DNA of 55,882 bases from positions 1 through 55,882 of the forward strand of contig JADLAB010000353.1 in assembly GCA_020848455.1 (NCBI GenBank). Direction: 5' to 3'. The notes beneath the pieces are model-generated. The model was not told where the DNA came from and searched no databases. It was given only the letters and a program-made list of their open reading frames with translations. Positions 23,820 to 34,417 of this stretch are shown here, in pieces. The DNA is from Polyangiaceae bacterium. Its GTDB lineage: Bacteria; Myxococcota_A; Polyangia; Polyangiales; Polyangiaceae. The first letter of the stretch is position 1; every line of letters starts with the position of its first letter. The translations under genes and the position numbers were made by a program.

Positions 23820-26549
23820 ATGCGTAGTCGTCGATGCCGAAGTACCCGCGCACGCGCCGCGGGCGCGCTCCTGGCGGCCGGCCTCGCGCTCGGGCCGAGC
23901 CTCGCGCGTGCGCAGCAACCGCAGCCCGAGCCGCCGCCGGACCAGAGCTACGATCAGTACGGGCGGCCCATTCCCAGGCCCGCCCAGCCCGAGCCCGAGA
24001 AGAAGAAGCCGACCCCGCCGAAGCCGCTCAACTACGTGCCGCCCGTCTACCCCGAGGAGGCCCGCAAGCTGGGCCTCGAGGGCGAGGTCATCCTCAAGCT
24101 GAGCGTGAGCACCGAGGGCAAGGTCGACGCGGCCGAGGTCGCGACGCCCGGTGGCCACGGCTTCGACGAGGCCGCGCTTGAGGCCGCGAAGGGCCTCTCC
24201 TTCGAGCCGGCGCGCAGGCCCGACGGCACGCCCTTCGCGGCGCGCATTTCGTATCGCTACGCCTTCAAGCTCGCGCCCGCGGAGCCAGCCGGGCCGGAGC
24301 CGGCCGCGGTGAAGACCGGCGTGCTCAGCGGCAAGGTGCTCATCCAGGCCATCGACGAGCCGCTCGCCGGTGCCACCGTGACGATGGTCGGGCCGGGCGG
24401 GGTGCCGCGCGTCACGGTCGTGACCGGCGTCGACGGCACCTTCAGCTTCCCCGATCTCTTGCCGGGCGCCTACCAGCTCGGCGTGAGCGCCCCGGGCTAC
24501 GTCGACTTCAGCGCCACCGAGGACGTCGAGGCCGGCGCGGAGAGCATCGCCACCTACCGCGTGTCGGCCGAGCTCGCGGGCGCCATCGAGGTCACCGTCG
24601 AGGGCGACCGGCCGCCGCGCGAGGTCACGCGCCGCACGCTCGAGCAGCGCGAGATCGCGCGCATCCCGGGCACGAGCGGCGACGCCCTGCGCTCGGTCCA
24701 GAGCCTGCCCGGCGTGGCGCGTCCGCCGGGTCTCGCGGGCCAGCTGCTGGTGCGCGGCTCCGGGCCCTTCGACACGGCGACCTTCATCGACGGCATCCCG
24801 GTGCCGCTCATCTACCACTTCGGCGGGCTCTCGTCGGTCGTGCCCACCGAGCTCTTGAGCAAGATCGACTTCTACCCGGGCAACTTCTCGAGTCGCTACG
24901 GTCGCGTGATGGGCGGCATCGTGGACGCGGGCATCCGCTCGCCCAAGAACGAGTACCACGGCATGGCGCAGGTCGATCTCATCGACTTCCGGCTCATGGC
25001 CGAGGGGCCCATCCCGGGCTTCCCGCCGGGCTGGACCTTCGCCGCCGCCGGGCGCCGCAGCTGGCTCGACACCTGGCTCGGCCCGGTGCTCGAGGAGGCG
25101 GGCGCGGGCGTCACGCAGGCGCCCGTCTACTACGACTACCAGTTCCTCGTGGAGAAGCGTGCCCCCACCTGGCGCTACCGCACCTCCTTCTACGGCTCCG
25201 ACGACAAGCTCGAGCTCGTCGTCAAGGAGCCCGCGCCCGGCGAGCCGGCGCTGTCCGGGGACATCGGTCTGCACACCGCCTTCATGCGCCTGCAGTTCCA
25301 GGCCGACGGCAACCTGACGCCGCGCGACCGCATCGAGTCCGTGTTCGCGCTCGGGAGCGAGAACATCGACTTCGGCCTCGGGGAAATCTACTTCATGCTG
25401 CGGGCGCGCTCGCTGACGGGGCGGCTCGAGTACACCCACACGTTCTCGGACGTGCTCAAGCTCAACGTCGGTGCCGACGTCAACGCGGGCCTCTACGACG
25501 TCAAGGTGCGCCTCCCGTCCCCGCCGGGTCCGGGGCAGCCCCCGAACCAGCCCTTTTCGACCAGCGTGCTCGACGAGTCGAACGAGCAGGGGACGGCGAT
25601 CCGCCCCGCGGGCTACCTCGAGTTCGAGCTCACGCCCGACAAGCGCCTGCGCATCGTGCCGGGGCTGCGCATCGACTACACGAAGGACACGAAGCGCCTC
25701 GACGTGAACCCGCGCCTCACGGCGCGCTACCTCATCGCCGACGAGCTGCCCAAGACCGCCGTGAAGGCCGGCATCGGCGTGTTCACGCAGCCGCCGCAGT
25801 TCCAGCAGTCCGCGAGCAGCATCGGCACGCCCGATCTGCGCTCCTCGCGCGCCATCCACTACGCGCTCGGGCTCGAGCAGGACATCACCGAGCAAGTCGA
25901 CGTCTCGGTGGAGGGCTTCGTCAAGCAGCTCAACGACCAGATCGTGGGGCGCCCGTCTGCGAGCGGCACCGGGCTCGACTACGACAACAAGGGCCTCGGC
26001 TACGTGGTCGGCGCCGAGGTGCTGCTCAAGTACAAGCCGGACAAGCACTTCTTCGGCTGGCTCGCCTACACCCTGTCGCGCAGCGCGCGCCAGAACGGCC
26101 CGGGCGAGCCCGAGTACCTCGTGAGCTTCGACCAGACGCACATCCTCACGGTGCTCGGCAGCTACCAGGTCGGCAACGGCTGGGAGTTCGGCGCGCGCTT
26201 CCGGCTCATCTCGGGCAACCTGCTGACGCCGAACGTGTGCGACTTCACCGACAAGGAGTGCGATCCCAAGCGCATCGGCGGCTTCTTCCACGGGCCGAGC
26301 GGCGCCTACACCGCCGTGCCCTTCGGCTCGGTCACGAGCGAGCGCCTGCCGGTGTTCCACCAGCTCGACGTGCGCGTCGACAAGAAGTGGGAGCTCGACG
26401 GCTGGCAGCTCTCGACCTACCTCGACGTGCAGAACGCCTACAACTCCCTCAACGTCGAGGGGCTCGTCTACAACTACAACTTCACCGCGCGGCAGTACCT
26501 GACCGGCATCCCCATCCTGCCGAGCGTCGGCCTGCGAGGAGAGTTCTGA
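23820..26549 (+). CDS. TonB C-terminal domain fused to a TonB-dependent outer-membrane receptor
   Basis: A 909-residue protein starting at ATG 23820 (signal peptide ending ARAQ near residue 33), 27 bp after the ABC gene. Then come a Pro/Lys-rich segment; a TonB C-terminal-like domain (about 50-140: YPEEARKLGLEGEVILKLSV, FDEAALEAAKGLSFEPA); a carboxypeptidase-regulatory-like beta domain (about 160-230: GVDGTFSFPDLLPG); a plug domain (QSLPGVARPPGL, LVRGSGPFDTATFIDGIPV); and a beta barrel ending in a terminal aromatic (LRGEF). It is predicted to take up or export a large substrate across the outer membrane. Carrying its own TonB-like domain is the odd feature. Confidence 0.85.
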   Translation: MRSRRCRSTRARAAGALLAAGLALGPSLARAQQPQPEPPPDQSYDQYGRPIPRPAQPEPEKKKPTPPKPLNYVPPVYPEEARKLGLEGEVILKLSVSTEGKVDAAEVATPGGHGFDEAALEAAKGLSFEPARRPDGTPFAARISYRYAFKLAPAEPAGPEPAAVKTGVLSGKVLIQAIDEPLAGATVTMVGPGGVPRVTVVTGVDGTFSFPDLLPGAYQLGVSAPGYVDFSATEDVEAGAESIATYRVSAELAGAIEVTVEGDRPPREVTRRTLEQREIARIPGTSGDALRSVQSLPGVARPPGLAGQLLVRGSGPFDTATFIDGIPVPLIYHFGGLSSVVPTELLSKIDFYPGNFSSRYGRVMGGIVDAGIRSPKNEYHGMAQVDLIDFRLMAEGPIPGFPPGWTFAAAGRRSWLDTWLGPVLEEAGAGVTQAPVYYDYQFLVEKRAPTWRYRTSFYGSDDKLELVVKEPAPGEPALSGDIGLHTAFMRLQFQADGNLTPRDRIESVFALGSENIDFGLGEIYFMLRARSLTGRLEYTHTFSDVLKLNVGADVNAGLYDVKVRLPSPPGPGQPPNQPFSTSVLDESNEQGTAIRPAGYLEFELTPDKRLRIVPGLRIDYTKDTKRLDVNPRLTARYLIADELPKTAVKAGIGVFTQPPQFQQSASSIGTPDLRSSRAIHYALGLEQDITEQVDVSVEGFVKQLNDQIVGRPSASGTGLDYDNKGLGYVVGAEVLLKYKPDKHFFGWLAYTLSRSARQNGPGEPEYLVSFDQTHILTVLGSYQVGNGWEFGARFRLISGNLLTPNVCDFTDKECDPKRIGGFFHGPSGAYTAVPFGSVTSERLPVFHQLDVRVDKKWELDGWQLSTYLDVQNAYNSLNVEGLVYNYNFTARQYLTGIPILPSVGLRGEF

Positions 26550-27661
26550 TGCTGCCGAGAACCGTGCTCTCGGGCCCGCGTCGTCCGGGCCGCTACCGGC
26601 GTGCGGTGCTCGCGGCGCTGGCAGGTGGCCTGCTCTTCGGACCGAGCTGCGCGGCCTCGTTCCTGCCGTCGAGCTACGTGAACAGCCTGCGCGTCCTCGC
26701 GGTCACGATCGACGCGCCCTACGCGGCGCCGGGCGACGAGGTGACGTTCCGCATGACGGTCCACGACGGCCTCGATCCCGTCAACGGCCCGCGCGCCATC
26801 CAGGTCGTGTGGATCGGCGGCTGCTTCGACCCCGAGGGCGACCGCTACTACCTCTGCTTCCAGCAGCTGGCCGAGACCCTCGCGGGCCTCGCGGGCGGGG
26901 GCCCGCCGCCGACCGAGCTGCTCAAGCTCGACCTCGTCGCGCCGACCTCGAGCGGCGTGCCGGATCTGTCGAGCTTCACGCTGCGCCTGCCCGACGACAT
27001 CATCTCGCGCCGGCCCCCGCCGGTCTCGGGCCCGCACTACGGGATCGGCTACGTGTTCTTCGCCGCCTGCGCCGGCACGCTGGCGCCGGGCGAGCTCACC
27101 TCGCCCTCGGGCGGCGCCGTGCCCGACTTCCCCATCAAGTGCCTCGACGCGAACGGGCAGGAGCAGGGTCCCGAGAGCTTCGTGCCGGGCTACACGCAGG
27201 TCTACGCTTTCGCCGACGGCCGGAGCAACACGCCGCCCCCCGTCGCCGGGATTCGCCTTGGCGACTTCGAGCTGCCCGAGGACGCCGCGCTCGCGCCCAC
27301 CGTGCCGCGCTGCCCGCTCACCGCCGACGACCGCAGAAAGAGCGGCTGCGCGCGCCCCACCGACGACGCCTGCGTGGACCTCGACTTCGAGGTGCTGGTC
27401 GGCGACGTGGCCGAGGTGGATCCCGACTCCAAGGGCCCACTCGGCGAGACGCGGCGCGAGGTCGTGTGGGAGAGCCACTTCGCCGACGGCGGCGACTTCG
27501 CCTCGGATCTGTTGCTCGTCAGCTCCTCGGAGGGCGGCCCGCAGCCGCACGTGACGAGCTGGACGCCGCCCTCCGAGCCCGGCGTCGTCACCTTCTGGGC
27601 GGTGGGGCGCGATCAGCGCGGCGGCGCGAGCGTGGTGCGCCGCTTCGTGCGCGTCGAGTGA
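26549..27661 (+). CDS. Putative lipoprotein, partner of the TonB-dependent receptor
   Basis: A 370-residue protein whose ATG overlaps the receptor stop (TGATG) and follows a GAGGAGA site, so the two are translationally coupled. The N terminus has a basic region and hydrophobic stretch ending GPSC (cysteine about residue 34), a plausible though imperfect lipobox. The mature part is beta-rich with about eight cysteines (GGCFDPEGDRYYLCFQ, CPLTADDRRKSGCARPTDDAC), and ends in a region resembling an Ig-like domain (GVVTFWAVGRDQRGG). Coupling suggests it is the surface or periplasmic partner of the receptor. I do not recognise a named family. Confidence 0.75.
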   Translation: MLPRTVLSGPRRPGRYRRAVLAALAGGLLFGPSCAASFLPSSYVNSLRVLAVTIDAPYAAPGDEVTFRMTVHDGLDPVNGPRAIQVVWIGGCFDPEGDRYYLCFQQLAETLAGLAGGGPPPTELLKLDLVAPTSSGVPDLSSFTLRLPDDIISRRPPPVSGPHYGIGYVFFAACAGTLAPGELTSPSGGAVPDFPIKCLDANGQEQGPESFVPGYTQVYAFADGRSNTPPPVAGIRLGDFELPEDAALAPTVPRCPLTADDRRKSGCARPTDDACVDLDFEVLVGDVAEVDPDSKGPLGETRREVVWESHFADGGDFASDLLLVSSSEGGPQPHVTSWTPPSEPGVVTFWAVGRDQRGGASVVRRFVRVE

Positions 27662-27704
27662 CGAGCCTGCCCTGCAGGCGCGTACGTGCGTGCACTCCGC
27701 TCCG

Positions 27705-27746
27705 GCTTCTGGGCCCGTAGCCCGGAGCCCGAAGCCCGGTGCCCGT
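27705..27746 (+). repeat. Degenerate heptad repeat array, AGCCCGG type (6 x 7 bp)
   Basis: Six heptads in register: GCTTCTG, GGCCCGT, AGCCCGG, AGCCCGA, AGCCCGG, TGCCCGT. The 17 bp at 27699-27715 are identical to 9416-9432, and both arrays then continue with their own heptad variants. The array lies between the convergent stops of the receptor-partner lipoprotein (27661) and the double GST_N gene (27773). Confidence 0.7.
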
Positions 27747-27772
27747 AGGCACGTCTCGAGCCGAGTCTCCCT

Positions 27773-28468
27773 CTAGAGCGCGTACGTCTCGGCGAGGTAG
27801 CGCACGATGTCGGCCGACTCGAACATCTCGCGACCGGTGTTCGGATCGAAGAGGTAGGGGACCTGCATCTTTCCCGAGCGGGCGACGAAGGCCGGGCGGC
27901 TCGGGCTCCGCTTCGCGACGTTGTGCAGCACGTACGGCAGCTCGAGCTCGCACAGGGTCTCCCGCGCCAGCCGGCAGTAGGGCGAGGCCTCGAAGCTCCA
28001 GAGCTCGAGGGGGCGCTCGGGCGCCCGCGCCGGACGGTGACGGGCGCCCTTGCCCGCGCGCGCGAGGCTCGCCGCGGCGGAGCGCGCCGTGTCGAGGGGG
28101 CCGAGGGCGAGCCTGAACGGGGCGCGCCCGCTGCCGTAGGTCGCGTGGAGGTAGCGCACGATGGCCGCCGACTCGTAGAGCTCGCGGCCGGTGTTGGGAT
28201 CGACGAGAAAAGGGAACTGCGCCTTGCCGCCGCGGCGCTCGACCTCGGCGCGGAAGCGCCCGCCGCCCTTCGGGCACGGGTACACCAGGGCCTCGAGATC
28301 GAGCTCGGACAAGGCCTCGCGCACCTTGCGGCAGAAGGGACAGCCCTCGAACTCGTAGAGCTCGAGCCGCTCATCCGGGCGCGCTCCGTGCGCCGTCGTG
28401 GCGAGCCCGGCGCCGAGCTCGAGCACGCTCGACAGGTAGGAGGTGGTGACGTCGACGACGCGGTTCAT
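27773..28468 (-). CDS. Protein with two tandem GST N-terminal/glutaredoxin-like domains
   Basis: A 231-residue cytoplasmic protein made of two thioredoxin-fold modules of the GST_N type. The first (about 33-115) has EGCPFCRKVREAL with a dithiol CPFC; the second (about 150-231) has EASPYCRLARETL with a single cysteine. Each ends with a matching FLVDPNTGRELYES...IVRYL or YLFDPNTGREMFES...IVRYL segment, proving internal duplication. No GST C-terminal helical domain follows. Similar double-GST_N proteins occur in plants and cyanobacteria; the substrate is unknown, though glutathione-linked redox chemistry is likely. Confidence 0.8.
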   Translation of the reverse strand: MNRVVDVTTSYLSSVLELGAGLATTAHGARPDERLELYEFEGCPFCRKVREALSELDLEALVYPCPKGGGRFRAEVERRGGKAQFPFLVDPNTGRELYESAAIVRYLHATYGSGRAPFRLALGPLDTARSAAASLARAGKGARHRPARAPERPLELWSFEASPYCRLARETLCELELPYVLHNVAKRSPSRPAFVARSGKMQVPYLFDPNTGREMFESADIVRYLAETYAL

Positions 28469-28573
28469 GCGGTGGGCGATCCTTCGGGTGGGGCGGTGCG
28501 CGACGCTCGACGCTGGCGCATTCGTGCTCGGTGCGCAAGCGCTCGGTGTCGCGGCCGCACGGGCGCGCCCCGC

Positions 28574-29137
28574 TCATCCGAACGGCGACTGGGCACGCGG
28601 GAACACCCTGCGAGCGAGCGCGCGGCCGAGGAACAAGCCGAGTAGCCCGAGCACCCCCGCGGCGATGGCGGCGCCGACCAGCATGCCCTGCAGCGGGTTG
28701 TTCATTTGCTCGCCGAGGAGCTTGCCGGGAAAGAACAGGCCGAGGACGATCCCGCCGACGACGCCGATGCCGCTCACGACCTCGACGAGCACGTGGCTGC
28801 CGAGCCACCCGAGCAGGCCCCGCGCGTGCATCCCGCCGCCGGCGCGCCGCGCCTCGGGATCCACCGGACCGGGCTCGTGGTCGTCGAGCGGCCCGCCACG
28901 CGGCCGCAGCGCGCGGTAGACGAGGCCGCCCACGAGCAGGCTGCCCACGAACACGAGCACGGTGCCGAGCGCGAACCAGCCGGCCACGCCGGCGAACCCG
29001 ACCAGCATGCCGGCGCCCATGGCCCCGCGCTCGCGCCAGACGTGCCGGCGCACGCGCCGCGCCGCCTGGTCGAGCTCCTCGTCGGTGACCTCGCGCGCCG
29101 GGCGCGGACCCGTGACGTTCTCGGGCGGAGCACTCAT
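28574..29137 (-). CDS. Small multi-pass membrane protein, unknown function
   Basis: A 187-residue protein with a charged N terminus (about 1-35, EELDQAARRVRRHVWRER) and four hydrophobic stretches (about 40-55, 57-75, 115-135 and 148-165). Between helices 2 and 3 a charged loop carries DDHEPGPVDPEARR. The helices are Gly-rich. A 105-bp spacer separates it from the GST_N gene downstream and a 27-bp spacer from the small lipoprotein gene upstream, all on the minus strand. I do not recognise the family. Confidence 0.65.
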   Translation of the reverse strand: MSAPPENVTGPRPAREVTDEELDQAARRVRRHVWRERGAMGAGMLVGFAGVAGWFALGTVLVFVGSLLVGGLVYRALRPRGGPLDDHEPGPVDPEARRAGGGMHARGLLGWLGSHVLVEVVSGIGVVGGIVLGLFFPGKLLGEQMNNPLQGMLVGAAIAAGVLGLLGLFLGRALARRVFPRAQSPFG

Positions 29138-29164
29138 GGCCCGAGCTGGTACGCGGCCAAGGCC

Positions 29165-29599
29165 TCAGTCCTTCCCTGCGCCGGGCCGCGGCGCGCCGGT
29201 CGCGGCCGGCTCGGCCGTGCCGGGTGAGGTCGACGACAAGAGCACGCGCCCGGTCTGCGCGTTGACGCTGAGCAGGATGCCCTTCCTGTCGCACAGGAAC
29301 TGGTAGCTGTGGTTCGCGTAGTCGAAGACCTTGAGCACGCAGCTCTTCTCGACCAGCTGCGCGATGTAGAGATCGCGCACGCCGACCGGGTCGCGCCCGT
29401 CGACCATCATCTCGACCTTCTCGGGGCTCGAGGCGCACACGTGGCCGGAGCGCTTGAAGGTCTCCTGCGTGAGCAGGCTGACCCACGGCTCGGTGAGCGT
29501 GACCTCCGGGGTCACGCAGCTCGAGCCCCGGCAGCCGCCGAGCGCGAGCGCCGTCGCCGCCACGAGCGCCATCCCTCCTAGAGTCGCCGATCGCACCAT
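29165..29599 (-). CDS. Small lipoprotein, unknown function
   Basis: A 144-residue protein with a textbook lipobox (LALGGC, cysteine about residue 23). The mature part has four more cysteines (GSSC, GHVC, KSCVL, QFLC) and the pattern VGVRDLYIAQLVEKSC, followed by an Ala/Pro/Gly tail. A GGAGG site lies just upstream; its spacing is 2 nt to the ATG at 29599 and 5 nt to the in-frame GTG at 29596, so either codon may be used. It sits 46 bp downstream of the acyl-CoA dehydrogenase gene, on the same strand. Function unknown. Confidence 0.7.
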   Translation of the reverse strand: MVRSATLGGMALVAATALALGGCRGSSCVTPEVTLTEPWVSLLTQETFKRSGHVCASSPEKVEMMVDGRDPVGVRDLYIAQLVEKSCVLKVFDYANHSYQFLCDRKGILLSVNAQTGRVLLSSTSPGTAEPAATGAPRPGAGKD

Positions 29600-29645
29600 C
29601 ACCTCCGCTTTGCGAAGCATACTCCGCGGGCCTGCTCGGCGCGCG

Positions 29646-31361
29646 TCACAGGATGTCGAGCACGTACCCGCCGTCGCCGTAGGCGCGGGCGGCGGATTCC
29701 TTGCGGAGCTCGTCGTCGTTGGCCTCGAACTCGTCGGTGTTGTGCTTGAGCCGCTTGCGCGCGAGCGCGCCGAAGATGCGCGTCCACTCGATCTGACGAC
29801 GCGCGCCCTCCTCGCCGTGCTTCTCGATGGCACGCGTGGCGCGCGCGAGGCACGCCGAGAGCGCGTAGAGGTCGATGGCGGTGTCGGCCACGCGCCGCTG
29901 CACGTATTGCATCTCGGCGATGTCGCGCCCGTGCTTGCGCAGGGTGTTCTCGACGTGGCGCGCCAGGATGGCGGTGAACTCCTCGACGATCACCGCCTCG
30001 CGCGCCAGCACCGGGTGAGCACGGGTCAGCCGCTCGGGCACGAGCATGCTGCGCGCCTTGCCCAGAGCGAAGTCGCGCAAGAGACCGAAGCCCTTGATGG
30101 GCTCCCGCATGGCGCGCGCGACCTCGGCGAGCTTCTGCCCCGGACCTGCCATGCCGGCGAGCGCGATGAAGCAGCGCAGGATCTCGTTCGTGCCCTCGAA
30201 GATGAGGTTGATGCGGGCGTCGCGCAGCATGCGCTCGTACGGGTAATCTCCCATGTAGCCGACGCCGGCGGCGATCTGCAGCGTCTCGTTCACGACCCAC
30301 CACAGGGTCTCGGACCCGAACACCTTGCAGATGGCGCTCTCGAGCGAGTAGTCGGTGACGCCCGCGTCCACGAGGCCGGTCGTGAGGTAGGTGGCGGACT
30401 CGAGCGCGTAGGTCTGCGCCAGCATGAGCGCGATCTTGTCCTTGATGAGGCCGAACTCGCCGATGCGGCGGCCGAAGGCCTGCCGCTCCTGCACGCGCTC
30501 GACCGCGAGCTTGACGAGCGCCCGGCACGAGCCCGTGCACCCCGCGGCGAGCCCGAGCCGCCCCGAGTTCAGGACCTCCATGGCCACCCGGAAGCCGCGG
30601 CCGACCTCGCCGACCACGTTCGCCACGGGCACCTTCACGTCGTCGAAGTACACGCTCGTCGTGGACGAGCCCCGGATGCCGAGCTTGTGCTCGTTCGGCC
30701 CGTTCCGCACCCCCTCGCCGCGCTCGACGAGGAAGGCGGTGAGCTTGGGCTTCTGGGTCTCGAAGTCGCTGGTGCGCGCGAACACCGTGAACACGTCGGC
30801 AAAGCCGCCGTTCGTGATCCACAGCTTGGACCCGTTGAGCACGTAGTGGCTGCCGTCGGGCGCGAGATCGGCGCGCGTCTTGATCGCAGCGGCGTCCGAG
30901 CCGGCGACCGGCTCGGTGAGCGCGAAGGCCGCGACGCGCTCGCCCGTGGCGAGCGCCGGCAAGAAACGTCGCTTCTGCTCGGCCGTGCCGTAGAGGAGGA
31001 TCGCCTTCAGGCCGATCGACTGGTGGGCGCCGAGCGTGACGGCGAGCGAGGCGTCGTGGGCGCCCACCTCCTGCATCACGCGGCTGTACGCCGTGGCCGA
31101 GAGCCCGAGGCCGCCGTGCTCGCCCGCGATCTGCAGGCCGAAGAGGCCGAGCGCCTTGGCCTCGGCGAGCACGTCCGCGCCGATCTCGTGGCTCTTGTCG
31201 ATGGCGGCGGCGTCGACCTTCGTCTCGAGAAAGCGCCGCACGCTGTCCAGCATGAGCTCGAGATTCTCGCGCTCTTCGGCGCCGAGCTCGGGGAAGGGGA
31301 ACACGACGTCCTCGGCGAGCACGCCGTGGAACATGGCCTTCATGAAGCACTGCTCTCTCAT
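29646..31361 (-). CDS. Acyl-CoA dehydrogenase, very-long-chain type
   Basis: FAD enzyme of fatty-acid beta-oxidation, introducing a double bond into acyl-CoA. The 571-residue length and C-terminal extension match the VLCAD/ACAD9-like branch rather than the 380-residue short/medium-chain enzymes. Visible motifs: FALTEPVAGSDAA and KLWITNGGFADVF (substrate/FAD site), RRIGEFGLIKDKIA (FAD), and YERMLRDARINLIFEGTNEI, with the catalytic Glu in the final FEGTNEI. The ATG at 31361 follows GAGGAGA with good spacing. A second helical domain (about 430-571) completes the dimer-forming region. The electron acceptor genes (ETF) are not nearby. Confidence 0.94.
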   Translation of the reverse strand: MREQCFMKAMFHGVLAEDVVFPFPELGAEERENLELMLDSVRRFLETKVDAAAIDKSHEIGADVLAEAKALGLFGLQIAGEHGGLGLSATAYSRVMQEVGAHDASLAVTLGAHQSIGLKAILLYGTAEQKRRFLPALATGERVAAFALTEPVAGSDAAAIKTRADLAPDGSHYVLNGSKLWITNGGFADVFTVFARTSDFETQKPKLTAFLVERGEGVRNGPNEHKLGIRGSSTTSVYFDDVKVPVANVVGEVGRGFRVAMEVLNSGRLGLAAGCTGSCRALVKLAVERVQERQAFGRRIGEFGLIKDKIALMLAQTYALESATYLTTGLVDAGVTDYSLESAICKVFGSETLWWVVNETLQIAAGVGYMGDYPYERMLRDARINLIFEGTNEILRCFIALAGMAGPGQKLAEVARAMREPIKGFGLLRDFALGKARSMLVPERLTRAHPVLAREAVIVEEFTAILARHVENTLRKHGRDIAEMQYVQRRVADTAIDLYALSACLARATRAIEKHGEEGARRQIEWTRIFGALARKRLKHNTDEFEANDDELRKESAARAYGDGGYVLDIL

Positions 31362-31410
31362 CGTCTCCTCGCGGCGGCGGACGGCTTGGTGCGGTCCGGT
31401 CGGGGCCCGG

Positions 31411-33291
<1,881 letters not shown>

Positions 33292-33481
33292 GGCGCCAGT
33301 CGGGGACCCTAGCAGACGGTGGGGGCTGGTTCTATGTGAACCGCCGCGAGGCCCCCGATCCTCGCACCGATGTGGGACCATGTGCTCAACACGCCGCAAG
33401 CCCGGGCCGTGTGCACCGGTCCCCGAGCCGCGCCGCGGCCCGTGGCCGGGCGACCGCGCGACCGCGCGGAGCGCTCGCGAG

Positions 33482-34417
33482 ATGCTTCCGAAAATGTTGG
33501 GAATTCGAGCGCGATTCGTGACCCGTTTGCGCGCGCCCGTTCGACATAAGGACGTCGTGCGTCTCATGGGGATCCTGAACGTGACGCCCGACTCGTTCTA
33601 CGACGGCGGCACGTACGGGGACGAGGAACGGGCCCGGGCTCGGCTCGACGAGCTCGTCCGCGACGGCGCCGACATCGTCGACCTGGGCGCCGAGTCGACC
33701 CGGCCCGGCGCGCCCGAGGTCGACGCCCGCGAGCAGCTCGCGCGGCTCGGCTCGCTCGTCGGGCGGGCCGTCGCCGCGGCGCCGTGCGTGTCGGTCGACA
33801 CCACCCTGCCCGAGGTGGCGGAGCGCGTGCTCCGCGCCGGGGCGCACATGGTGAACAGCGTGTCCCTCGAGCCGGCGGCCGAGCTCGGCCGGCTGTGTGC
33901 GCGGCACGGGGCGACGCTCGTCCTCACGCACTGCCGCGGACGCATGAGCGCCATGGCCGGGTTCTCCGCGTGCGCCGAGGACGCCTACGGGGACGTGGTC
34001 GCCGACGTGCGCCGCGAGTGGGAGGCGGCCGCGGCGCGCGCCCTCGGCGCCGGGCTCGCGCCGAGCGCCCTCGTGATGGACCCGGGGCTCGGCTTCACGA
34101 AGAGCGCCGCGCACTCCCTCGAGCTGTGCGCGCGCCTCGACGAGCTCGTCGGCATGGGCTACCCGATCCTGGTGGGGCCCAGCCGCAAGAGCTTTCTCGC
34201 CAAGGTGGTGGCGGACGAGGCCGGCATCGCCGCGCCGGCGGCCGCCGACCGCCTCGGGGCGAGCCTGGCTGCGGCGCTGCTCTGCGCGGCCCGCGGCGCC
34301 CGCATCCTCAGGATCCACGACGTCGCCGCCACGCGCCAGGCGCTTGCCTACGCGCGCGCGCTCGCGAAGGTGCGCCGCCCCGCGGCGGCCGAGACCGGGG
34401 GGCCGGCCGATGCTTGA
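33482..34417 (+). CDS. folP: Dihydropteroate synthase
   Basis: Joins p-aminobenzoate with dihydropterin pyrophosphate in folate synthesis. The product is 311 residues from ATG 33482 (29 residues before the first motif, as expected; in-frame ATG at 33494 is an alternative). Conserved motifs: MGILNVTPDSFYDGG, DLGAESTRPGA, MDPGLGFTK, GPSRKSFL and RIHDV; Tyr replaces the usual Ser in the DSF(S)DGG loop. The stop overlaps the start of cdaA by 8 nt, so the two are translationally coupled. A folP-cdaA pairing is known in several deltaproteobacterial-type lineages. Confidence 0.96.
   Translation: MLPKMLGIRARFVTRLRAPVRHKDVVRLMGILNVTPDSFYDGGTYGDEERARARLDELVRDGADIVDLGAESTRPGAPEVDAREQLARLGSLVGRAVAAAPCVSVDTTLPEVAERVLRAGAHMVNSVSLEPAAELGRLCARHGATLVLTHCRGRMSAMAGFSACAEDAYGDVVADVRREWEAAAARALGAGLAPSALVMDPGLGFTKSAAHSLELCARLDELVGMGYPILVGPSRKSFLAKVVADEAGIAAPAAADRLGASLAAALLCAARGARILRIHDVAATRQALAYARALAKVRRPAAAETGGPADA

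Noticed and set aside
20556-26360. A 1934-residue open frame on the minus strand, opposite the PP2C, ABC and receptor genes
   Set aside because: It runs antisense through five well-supported genes with strong motifs and reads as Arg/Ala/Val/His-rich sequence with no recognisable domain, typical of mirror frames in high-GC DNA.
14968-27661. A type VI secretion locus, suggested by FHA and PP2C genes
   Set aside because: No Tss sheath, baseplate, TssM/TssL or ClpV gene is present, so the FHA/PP2C pairing is not T6SS-related here.
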